Notes under the pieces: model-generated
What the model was told of the DNA's origin: nothing
Seen by the model: the letters and a program-made list of their open reading frames with translations, nothing else
Database searches by the model: none
In this document: positions 44,205-51,548 of the stretch, piece after piece
How the letters are laid out: each line of letters opens with the position of its first letter
Numbering within the stretch: position 1 is the stretch's first letter
Position numbers and translations under genes: made by a program
Assembly (NCBI RefSeq): GCF_900116135.1
Contig: NZ_FOZX01000002.1
Location: forward strand, 577,959-641,958
Reading direction: 5' to 3'
DNA from: Saccharopolyspora flava
GTDB taxonomy: Bacteria > Actinomycetota > Actinomycetes > Mycobacteriales > Pseudonocardiaceae
Length of the DNA: 64,000 bases

Positions 44205-44888
44205 TCAGGAACGCGGTCCGAGACCATTCGACTTGAGCCAGCCGACCAGTCCGCGCGGATTCCGGGTCTGGGTCAGCACCTGCCCGGGACCGGCGAAGTC
44301 GAAGACCAGACCCTCGCCGCTCTTGAGCGACTGCACCGCGCCCTGGTTCATCTGCCGCAGCTGGCTCTGCACCGTGTCGGCGTAGGCCACCACGTGGCCG
44401 GTGTCGATCGTGACGTACTCGCCGGGCTGCAGCGTCACCACGTCCAGCGCGCCGTAGCAGGCCACCACCGCCGAGCCGTGCCCGCTGAGCCGGGTGAGGA
44501 ACCCGCCCTCGCCGCCGAAGAGGTTCTGGAACCCGCCCCACTGCGTCTCCACCTGCACGGTGCTCGCCGAGGCCAGCCAGCTGCCCTTGGTCACGCACCA
44601 GCCGACCCGGCCGTCGAGCTCCAGCACGTTGAGGTCGCCGGGCAGCGTCGGCGCCACGTCGACCCAGCCGCCCTGCTGCGGCGCGGTGTAGGTCGAGACG
44701 TAGAACGACTCGCCGCCCAGCGCCGAGCGGGCCAGCGATTTGAAGAAACCGCCCTGCGCGCGCGATTCGGCGGCCACGCCGTAGCTGGTGGCGAGCATCG
44801 CGCCGGACTCCACCCGCACCGGCTCCCCCGGGGCCAGCATCAGCCGGGCGACCCCGTACGACGGCGTGTGACGAGTGCGGACCTGCAC
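44205..44888 (-). CDS. AIM24 family protein
   Basis: A 227-residue protein of the AIM24/TIGR00266 family (VRVESGAMLATSYGV, GGESFYVSTYTA, GWVDVAPTLPGDLNVLELDG, FLTRLSGHGSAVVACYG, DTGHVVAYADTV). The fold is a Gly-rich beta structure. Bacterial function is unknown; the yeast relative is mitochondrial. GTG 44888 has AAAGGGGG six bases upstream and gives the family N-terminus (VQVRTRHTPSYG); ATG 44909 is less likely. It is divergent from moeA. Confidence 0.88.
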   Translation of the reverse strand: MQVRTRHTPSYGVARLMLAPGEPVRVESGAMLATSYGVAAESRAQGGFFKSLARSALGGESFYVSTYTAPQQGGWVDVAPTLPGDLNVLELDGRVGWCVTKGSWLASASTVQVETQWGGFQNLFGGEGGFLTRLSGHGSAVVACYGALDVVTLQPGEYVTIDTGHVVAYADTVQSQLRQMNQGAVQSLKSGEGLVFDFAGPGQVLTQTRNPRGLVGWLKSNGLGPRS

Positions 44889-45113
44889 GGCGAACCCCCT
44901 TTCGAGCACCCCGCGGTTCGGGGCACGGCGATTCTATGTAGCCCGTCTCCCGCTCGCGGGAAGTCCGCGCGGCCGGCGCGGAAACGGGGCCCGGCAGCGC
45001 GGAAAACGGGCGCCTGGTCGAGGAGAATTCGGTTCCCCTGACGGAAAAGGGCCGCATTGTGCCATCCCGTCGCGCGCGGCGGACCCCACGCCGATGGCGA
45101 CAGGACGCGCCCG

Positions 45114-46355
45114 ATGACAGATGATGCGTGCGTGTCCAACAACACCGCTCCCGAGCTGAGGTCGGTCGCCGATCACCGCGCGGAGGTCGCCTCGCTGCTG
45201 ACCCGCACGCCGGTCGAGACGCGGCCGCTGGAGAACTGCCTGGGCTTGGCGCTGGCCTCCGACCTGGTCGCGCCGATCTCGTTGCCGCCGTTCAGCAACT
45301 CCGCGATGGACGGCTACGCGGTGCGCTCGGTGGACCTGACCGAGGCCGCCCCGGAGTCGCCGGTGACGCTGCCGGTCGCCGAGGACATCCCGGCGGGCCG
45401 GGTGGACGTGCCGCCGCTGCAGCCGGGCACCGCGCACCGGATCATGACCGGCGCGCAGCTGCCGCCCGGCGCCGACTCGGTGATCCCGGTGGAGCGCACC
45501 GACGCGGGCACCAAGACGGTGGCGCTGTTCGGCTCGGTGCAGCCGGGCGCGAGCGTGCGCCGCGCGGGCGACGACGTCACCGAGGGCACCACCGTGCTCA
45601 CCGCCGGGACGCGGCTGGGCGCGGCGCAGCTGGCCGTGGCCGCGGCCGTCGGCGTCGCCGAGCTGCCGGTGCACCGGCCGGTGCGGGTGCTGGTGCTGTC
45701 GACCGGTTCGGAGCTGGTCGCGCCGGGCGGGAAGCTGGAGCCCGGCCAGATCTACGAGTCCAACGGCCTGATGCTCGCCGCCGCGGTGCGCGAGGCCGGG
45801 GGCGAGGCGACGGTGCTGCGGTTCGTGCCCGACGACGTCGAGGCCTTCCACGCCGCGCTGGCCGAGCACCTGGACTCCGCCGACCTGCTGCTGACCTCGG
45901 GCGGGGTCAGCGCGGGCGCCTACGAGGTGGTCAAGGACGCGCTGTCGGGCAACGGCGTGGAGTTCACCAAGGTCGCGATGCAGCCGGGGATGCCGCAGGG
46001 CTGCGGCCGCTACCGGGACGCGTTCGCGGTGGTCACGCTGCCGGGCAACCCGGTGAGCTCGATGGTGTCGTTCGAGGTGTTCGTGCGCCCGGCGCTGCTG
46101 GCCGCCGCCGGGCACGCCAGGACGTCCCGGCACGAGCGGCAGGCGGTGCTCACCGAGGCGCTGACCGCTCCGGCGGGCAAGCGGCAGTTCCGGCGCGGGG
46201 TGTTCGACCCGGCGACCGGCGAGGTCGGCCTGCAGGGCGCGTCCGGTTCGCACCTTCTGGGCAGTCTGGCGAAGGCGGACTGCCTGCTGTCCATCCCCGA
46301 GGAGGTGACGGACCTGCCCGTCGGGTCCACTGTGGACGTGGTGTTGCTGGACTAG
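45114..46355 (+). CDS. moeA: MoeA, molybdopterin molybdenumtransferase
   Basis: A 413-residue enzyme that inserts molybdate into adenylated molybdopterin, the last step of cofactor synthesis. Conserved segments are PPFSNSAMDGYAVRS, GTAHRIMTGAQLPPGAD, VLSTGSELV, TSGGVSAGAYE and LPGNPVSSMVSFEVFVRP. ATG 45114 with AGGA 8 bases upstream is preferred; an earlier ATG at 45057 would add 19 residues. Together with mod, moa and the cox-type genes, it completes the molybdenum pathway in this window. In mycobacteria moeA2 also lies between groEL2 and psd. Confidence 0.95.
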   Translation: MTDDACVSNNTAPELRSVADHRAEVASLLTRTPVETRPLENCLGLALASDLVAPISLPPFSNSAMDGYAVRSVDLTEAAPESPVTLPVAEDIPAGRVDVPPLQPGTAHRIMTGAQLPPGADSVIPVERTDAGTKTVALFGSVQPGASVRRAGDDVTEGTTVLTAGTRLGAAQLAVAAAVGVAELPVHRPVRVLVLSTGSELVAPGGKLEPGQIYESNGLMLAAAVREAGGEATVLRFVPDDVEAFHAALAEHLDSADLLLTSGGVSAGAYEVVKDALSGNGVEFTKVAMQPGMPQGCGRYRDAFAVVTLPGNPVSSMVSFEVFVRPALLAAAGHARTSRHERQAVLTEALTAPAGKRQFRRGVFDPATGEVGLQGASGSHLLGSLAKADCLLSIPEEVTDLPVGSTVDVVLLD

Positions 46356-46454
46356 ATCAAGTCGATATCGCTTGTCACACCGTTGTTGACGGGTCGACGC
46401 GCGGTCGCCAAGACTGCGAGCCCGACCTTCCGCTTCCCCTCCGGAGTTTTGCAC

Positions 46455-48413
46455 GTGCGTGGCCCCTGGCGCGCCGCCTTGGCGCTGGCGTTGCACATCG
46501 GTTTCTTCGTCGTGTCCCTCGGCCTGGTCGCAGGCCTGCTGATGATGGCGGGCATGACGTTCCGCCGGGACACCGTCGGAGGGCTCAAGGTCGCCTTCGC
46601 CGCCCTCGTCGTCGGCGCGACCCTGCTGTTCTGCCTGCGCGCGGTGCTGCGCAACAAGGTCCGGCCGCGCGGCGTGCCGCTGGACCGGGTGAACCAGCCC
46701 AACCTGTGGCGGACCGTCGACCAGCTCGTCGACGCCACCGATTCCCCGCTGCCCGACGAGATCCGCATCACCTCCGAGCCGAGCGTCACCGTCCGCGAGG
46801 ACACCGCCCTGCTCGGCCTGCGCACCCGCACCCGCTACCTGGAGATCGGTCTGCCGCTGCTGGCGGCGCTGACCACCTCCGAGCTCGGCGCGCTGCTGGC
46901 GCACGCCGTCGGCCGCCTCACCGGGCGCAGCAGGCTCGCCGTGACCGCGCACCGGGTGCTGGCCAGCGTCCAGCGCACCCGCGACGGCCTCACCGCCGGG
47001 CCGGTGAAGTGGCTGTTCGCCGGGTACGCGCGGGTGTTCACCGCGATCGCCGTGACCACCAGCCGGGAGCTGGTGCTGGCCGGTGACGCCGCGGCCGTGC
47101 GGGTCGCGGGCAAGCGCAACGCGGTGATGGCGCTGCGCAAGTCGGTCGCGGTGGAGCTGGGCTGGCAGGACTACACCGACGAGTACCTGAGCATGGCCGC
47201 CACGATCGGCCACGCGCCGGACGTGCTGCTGGGCTTCCGCAGCTTCATGGACCACCCGGCGCGCAAGCCCGCGCTGGCCGAGCGCGCCAAGCAGGCCATC
47301 GCCGAGGAGACCGGCGAGCTGCCGGTGCGCACCCGCGTCGAGATGATGAAACGACTCAAGTCCTCCGACAAGGAGGTCGACGAGCGCCCGGCCTTCGCGA
47401 TCCTGCGCAAGCCCCGCAACGCCGTCCCCGAGCTGGAGGACAACCTCCTGGTGGACTCGCTCGGCCCCCGGCTGCCGTGGCCGGACGTGGTCCGGCAGGC
47501 CGGTGCGGCGCAGGCCGCCGAGAAGGCCGCGCAGCTCAGCGCCGCCGCCCACCAGTGCGGGCTCGGCGTGGACCCGACGATCCAGGGCGTGCTGGTGGCC
47601 ATCCACCGCGGTCACGGCCGCGACCTGATCAACCCGGTGCTCAACCCGGGCCTGCACCCGTCGATGATCGACCAGACCGCCGAGGACACCCTCACCGACC
47701 TGCTGGGATGCACGGTCGTCGACGCGCTGGTCTGCGCCGGGCGCGCCCACCACGAGCTCGACTGGGGCGGTCCGCCCGGGGTGCGGCTGGCCAACGGCCG
47801 GCCGATCGACCCCGACCGCCTGGTCCGCCCGGCCGTCACCGACCCGCGGCTCATCCCCGGCCTGCACCGGGTGCTGGTCGATCTCGGCGTCCCGCTGCAC
47901 CACACGCGCGAGCCCGCCGAGGAACCCGAGCCCGTGCTGTCGGGCATCGTCAGCCCGGTGCAGTGCTCCGGCGAGTCCTACGACCTGCTGGTCACCGACC
48001 GCGGGCTGCTCCTGCTGCCCAGCGACGCCAGCGCCGCCAAGCGGCTGCTCGCGGGCACCCTCGCGATGCTGCGCGAGGCCGAGGAGGAGCAGCTCAGCGA
48101 GCTCGCCTCCCGCCCGATCCCCGAGCTGCGGGAGCGCTCCGGCGCGCAGTGGGTGGACAGCCGCGACGTGGCCAGCGCCCGCCTCGACCAGGACAAGACC
48201 GGCTGGTCGCTGGAGCTGGACCTCTACCTCGACGAGTACGCGATGTCGACGCTGGACGAGGTCCGCGTGGTCTCCGGCCGCGACGAGGGCGTCTCGGTGC
48301 TCGCGCTGCGCAGCACCGCCGACGGCGTGGAGCACGGCGAGCCGTACCACGGGCTGTCCGAGCTGATGGGGGCCCGGATGGAGCTGGACGAGCCCGCCCT
48401 GTCGCTGGACTGA
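46455..48413 (+). CDS. M48-like membrane protein lacking zinc motif
   Basis: A 652-residue protein. Two membrane segments lie near residues 7-60 (ALALALHIGFFVVSLGLVAGLL and AFAALVVGATLLFCL). The next 160 residues follow the layout of M48 (HtpX/Ste24-like) membrane proteases: PRGVPLDRVNQPNLWRTVDQL, then TTSELGALLAHAVGRLTGRS where HExxH would be. Here it reads HAVGR, so the catalytic Glu and second His ligand are missing. The C-terminal 350 residues are soluble and unrecognised. GTG 46455 follows GGAG by 8 bases; ATG 46383 is possible. A pseudo-protease role is inferred. Confidence 0.78.
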   Translation: MRGPWRAALALALHIGFFVVSLGLVAGLLMMAGMTFRRDTVGGLKVAFAALVVGATLLFCLRAVLRNKVRPRGVPLDRVNQPNLWRTVDQLVDATDSPLPDEIRITSEPSVTVREDTALLGLRTRTRYLEIGLPLLAALTTSELGALLAHAVGRLTGRSRLAVTAHRVLASVQRTRDGLTAGPVKWLFAGYARVFTAIAVTTSRELVLAGDAAAVRVAGKRNAVMALRKSVAVELGWQDYTDEYLSMAATIGHAPDVLLGFRSFMDHPARKPALAERAKQAIAEETGELPVRTRVEMMKRLKSSDKEVDERPAFAILRKPRNAVPELEDNLLVDSLGPRLPWPDVVRQAGAAQAAEKAAQLSAAAHQCGLGVDPTIQGVLVAIHRGHGRDLINPVLNPGLHPSMIDQTAEDTLTDLLGCTVVDALVCAGRAHHELDWGGPPGVRLANGRPIDPDRLVRPAVTDPRLIPGLHRVLVDLGVPLHHTREPAEEPEPVLSGIVSPVQCSGESYDLLVTDRGLLLLPSDASAAKRLLAGTLAMLREAEEEQLSELASRPIPELRERSGAQWVDSRDVASARLDQDKTGWSLELDLYLDEYAMSTLDEVRVVSGRDEGVSVLALRSTADGVEHGEPYHGLSELMGARMELDEPALSLD

Positions 48414-48455
48414 CGCCCGCCCGCAGGACTAGGCCGCCTGGGCCGCCTCAGACGG

Positions 48456-48505
48456 ACAAAGAGGCCGTTCGGAACCTCCCCGTAGGTGCCGAACGGCCTC
48501 TTTGT
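48456..48505 (+). terminator. Strong terminator after the M48-like gene
   Basis: A 17-bp perfect stem (48456-48472 with 48489-48505, starting ACAAAGAGGCCGTTCGG) with a 16-base loop and following TTTT. Confidence 0.9.
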
Positions 48506-49009
48506 TTTCGGGTCCGTGCGCCCCCCGACGGCGCACGGCCCTCTTTTTCCGTGGTCCGCGGCACCGGGCAAGCGACGGTGCCGTTCGCGGACACGAAGGA
48601 GATGAAGTGATCAACGTTTCGTGACGCGGTTTCTAGTGTAATCGAGTTCACAGCCTGTCCGTAGCCGCTATCGGAGGACGTTGGCGACTCTTTTGGTGAC
48701 TCCGCGTCAACGAAATCACTGTTCACTTCACGACCGGGTGCGGTCACTCCAGGGACGGAACAGGCCGCTCGGTTGGTTGCACGGGCAAGGAGGGCCCGCG
48801 AAGTCGTTCACCCGTCCGTGTGACTTCGCGAGGGCGGGGCGGTAGAGTTCCCGCACGAAATACGTGCAGGTCAGACGGCGCGTCCTTGATCGACTCCGGC
48901 CCCTGGCGACGGAGCCGATCGGACGTCGGCGATGCTGTACGTCTACGGCGCAGGCTGGACCACCCCGCCGCGCTGACATGACCTCCGACGCAGGGGCGCG
49001 ACCACCTAG
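48506..49009. other. Intergenic region ahead of psd
   Basis: About 500 bases with no supportable gene. The stretch 48600-48720 is less GC-rich than its surroundings and is the likely place of the psd-pssA promoter. No clear riboswitch or repeat was seen. Confidence 0.5.
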
Positions 49010-49723
49010 ATGAGCAGCACCCAAGAGAGCCCGCTGGCGCACCTGATCGCGCTGGCCAAGGACACCGTTCCGCCGATGCACCCGGCAGGCAGGCCGTTCG
49101 TCATCGGCGCCGCCGTCGCCACGCTGGTGCTGCGCCGAGTCTGGCGTCCGCTGGGCGCCGTCGGCGCCGTGCTCACCGCCTGGTGCGCGTGGTTCTTCCG
49201 CGTGCCGGAGCGCACCACGCCGACCCGCGAAGGCCTGGCCGTGGCCGCCGCCGACGGCGCCGTCGCGCACGTCGAGAGCGCCGTCCCGCCGGCCGAGCTC
49301 GGCCTCGGCGACGAGCCGATGACCCGGATCAGCACCTTCCTGACCATCTTCGACGTGCACGTCCAGCGCGCGCCGGTCAGCGGCCGGATCGACTCGATCG
49401 TCTACCGGCCCGGCAAGTTCCTCTCCGCCGACCTGGACAAGGCCAGCGAGGACAACGAGCGCAACTCGATGGCGCTGCGCACCGACGACGGCACCCGCGT
49501 CGCGGTCGTGCAGATCGCGGGCCTGGTCGCCCGCCGCATCGTCTGCGAGGTCGCCGCGGGCGACACCGTCGCCGCGGGCTCCACCTACGGGCTCATCCGG
49601 TTCGGCTCCCGCGTGGACCTCTACGTGCCCGCCGACAGCAAGATCCTCGTCGAGCCCGGCCAGCGCACGATCGGCGGCGAGACGCCGATGGCCGAACTGC
49701 CCGGGGGGAAGCGCGACCGATGA
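49010..49723 (+). CDS. psd: Phosphatidylserine decarboxylase
   Basis: A 237-residue pro-enzyme that self-cleaves to form a pyruvoyl group and makes phosphatidylethanolamine. The cleavage site is in LIRFGSRVDLYVP (Gly-Ser, about residues 198-199). Other conserved segments are FFRVPERTTP and FLTIFDVHVQRAPVSGRI. One or two N-terminal hydrophobic segments (residues 27-65) anchor it. Size corresponds to the short actinobacterial type. Its stop overlaps the pssA start (ATGA), coupling it with production of its substrate. Confidence 0.93.
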   Translation: MSSTQESPLAHLIALAKDTVPPMHPAGRPFVIGAAVATLVLRRVWRPLGAVGAVLTAWCAWFFRVPERTTPTREGLAVAAADGAVAHVESAVPPAELGLGDEPMTRISTFLTIFDVHVQRAPVSGRIDSIVYRPGKFLSADLDKASEDNERNSMALRTDDGTRVAVVQIAGLVARRIVCEVAAGDTVAAGSTYGLIRFGSRVDLYVPADSKILVEPGQRTIGGETPMAELPGGKRDR

Positions 49724-50652
49724 GCATGCGGACCACCCCCGGCGTCCGGCTGCTGCCCAATGCGATCACCGTGCTGGCGATGTGCGCCGGCCTATCCGCG
49801 ATCCAGTTCGCCCTCAACGGGCAGCTGGACTTCGCGATCGGGTCCGTCGCCGTCGCCGCCGTGCTCGACGGCCTCGACGGGCGGATCGCCCGGCTGCTCG
49901 ACGCCACCTCCAAGATGGGCGCGGAGCTGGACTCGCTGGCCGACGCGATGTCCTTCGGCGTGGCACCGGCGCTGACCCTCTACGCCTGGCACATGCAGGA
50001 CAACCGGGCCGGCTGGGTGGTCTCGCTGATCTTCGCGGTGTGCATGGTGCTGCGCCTCGCGCGGTTCAACACGCTGCTCGACGACGCCGAGCAGCCCCCG
50101 TTCGCCAAGGAGTTCTTCGTCGGCGTGCCCGCCCCGGCCGCGGGCCTGCTGGCGCTGCTGCCGCTCGCGCTGACCGCGCACTTCGGCTACCCGGGCTGGT
50201 GGGCGAACCAGCCGGTGGTGATGGTGTGGATGGTGCTCATCGCCGCGCTGGCGGTCAGCCGGGTGCCGACGCTGTCGCTGAAGACCGTGAAGGTGCCGCC
50301 GAAGCTGGTGGCCCCGCTGCTGGTGGGCGTGGCGCTGCTGGCCGCGCTGGTCGTGGTGTTCCCGCTGATCTCGCTGGCCATCGCGATGGTGCTGTACCTG
50401 CTGCACATCCCCTACGCGGTCTACCGCTACCAGTGGCTGGCCCAGCACCCGGAGGCCTGGGACGCCGCCCCGCGCGAGCGCCGCGACATCCGCCGCCGCA
50501 ACCAGCGCCGCCTGGGACTCCGCCCACCACTCCGCCGCAGCGTCGCGGGCGCCGCCCGCCGAGTCAGGCTCCCCCGCCGCCCCGCAGGCCCGGGCCACCC
50601 CCGCCGCAGCTGGCGCCGCCTCGAACTCCGCCGAAACCGCGACGACACCTGA
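49720..50652 (+). CDS. pssA: CDP-diacylglycerol-serine phosphatidyltransferase
   Basis: A 310-residue membrane enzyme that makes phosphatidylserine. The CDP-alcohol phosphotransferase motif is complete: DGLDGRIARLLDATSKMGAE followed by LDSLAD, with all four aspartates. Six to eight hydrophobic segments extend to about residue 235. The last 65 residues are unusually rich in arginine (RRDIRRRNQRRLGLRPPLRR onward), probably a cytoplasmic tail that contacts acidic lipids. ATG 49720 overlaps the psd stop. The gene ends 20 bases before the second palindromic element. Confidence 0.93.
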   Translation: MSMRTTPGVRLLPNAITVLAMCAGLSAIQFALNGQLDFAIGSVAVAAVLDGLDGRIARLLDATSKMGAELDSLADAMSFGVAPALTLYAWHMQDNRAGWVVSLIFAVCMVLRLARFNTLLDDAEQPPFAKEFFVGVPAPAAGLLALLPLALTAHFGYPGWWANQPVVMVWMVLIAALAVSRVPTLSLKTVKVPPKLVAPLLVGVALLAALVVVFPLISLAIAMVLYLLHIPYAVYRYQWLAQHPEAWDAAPRERRDIRRRNQRRLGLRPPLRRSVAGAARRVRLPRRPAGPGHPRRSWRRLELRRNRDDT

Positions 50653-50672
50653 GGCAGGAACGGTTCTGGGCT

Positions 50673-51423
50673 ACGTTTCGAAAGGAACGCGACCGAGACG
50701 ACCCAAGCTTTAGTAGAGGCGACCCACTACGGGTACGTTTCAAAAGGAACGCGACTAAGGCGACCCAAGCTTTAGTAGACGCGACCCACTACGGATACGT
50801 TTCGAAACGAACGCGACCAAGGCGACCCAAGCTTTAGTAGAGGCGACCCACTACGGGTACGTTTCGATAGGCAGTGGAAATTTCTTCTGAAATTGGCAGA
50901 CCCCACAACGCGAGAAAACCCCAAGACGAAGCCAATTTCTGGAGAAATTGCCACTCCGCACGCAAGCAGCCCGACCCCGCGAAGCGCTCCCGAAGAACCC
51001 CGTGGGGGTGGTGACAGTTTTCATGAAAACTTCCCGACCCCACGGGGTCTCTCTGTGGAGGGGACCCCAGGGTCTCGACGTGGTTGAGCTGGGATTTTGG
51101 GGCCCCGCCGTGTAGGTGGAGTGACAGTTTTCATGAAAACTGTCCCGACCCCTCGGGGGTCGCCTTGGGAGCGCTCCGCGGGGTACTTTGAGTGCGTACG
51201 GAGGGGCAATTTCGTCCGAAATTGGCTTCGTTTCGTGGTCCTCCTCGCGTTGTGCGGTCCGCCAATTTCAAACGAAATTTCCCCTGCCTTTCGAAACGTA
51301 TCCGTAGTGGGTCGCCTCTACCAAAGCTTGGGTCGCCTTAGTCGCGCTCCTCGTGAAACGTATCCGTAGTGGGTCGCCTCTACCAAAGCTTGGGTCGCCT
51401 TGGTCGCGTTCCTCGCGAAACGT
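50673..51423. repeat. Long palindromic element, copy 2 (inverted relative to copy 1)
   Basis: Three exact-period 62-bp units start at 50673, 50735 and 50797, then a 441-base core (50859-51299) and two inverted units ending at 51361 and 51423. Read on the minus strand, it matches copy 1: across 95 bases of one core arm (50858-50952 against 25156-25250) I count one difference. The other arm is also nearly identical except for the loop between two stems, around 51225-51250. It separates pssA from the AAA ATPase gene. Confidence 0.9.
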
Positions 51424-51548
51424 ACCCTTGGCGGGAACTTTCCGGGCACAACGGACTTTGATCATCACGGACAGTTTCCACTGAAACCGCCCCCTGCCCA
51501 CGATCGTGATCACCGCGACCGCGGGTCGCGGGGGCTAAGGTCGGTGGG

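Noticed and set aside
49183..49719. Long frame upstream of and continuous with pssA
   Set aside because: It is an overlapping shadow of psd. The CDP-alcohol phosphotransferase homology starts at 49720 at the ATGA junction.
50520..50720. Alternative reading frame (Ala/Ser/Pro-rich) at the pssA C-terminus suggesting a frameshift
   Set aside because: The annotated frame continues smoothly in a basic tail and both frames show high G/C third positions. The alternative would run into the repeat, so the evidence for a frameshift is insufficient.
50673..50858. 62-bp tandem units considered as a CRISPR array
   Set aside because: The repeats are contiguous with no unique spacers, contain palindromes, are inverted on the other side of the core, and no cas gene is nearby.
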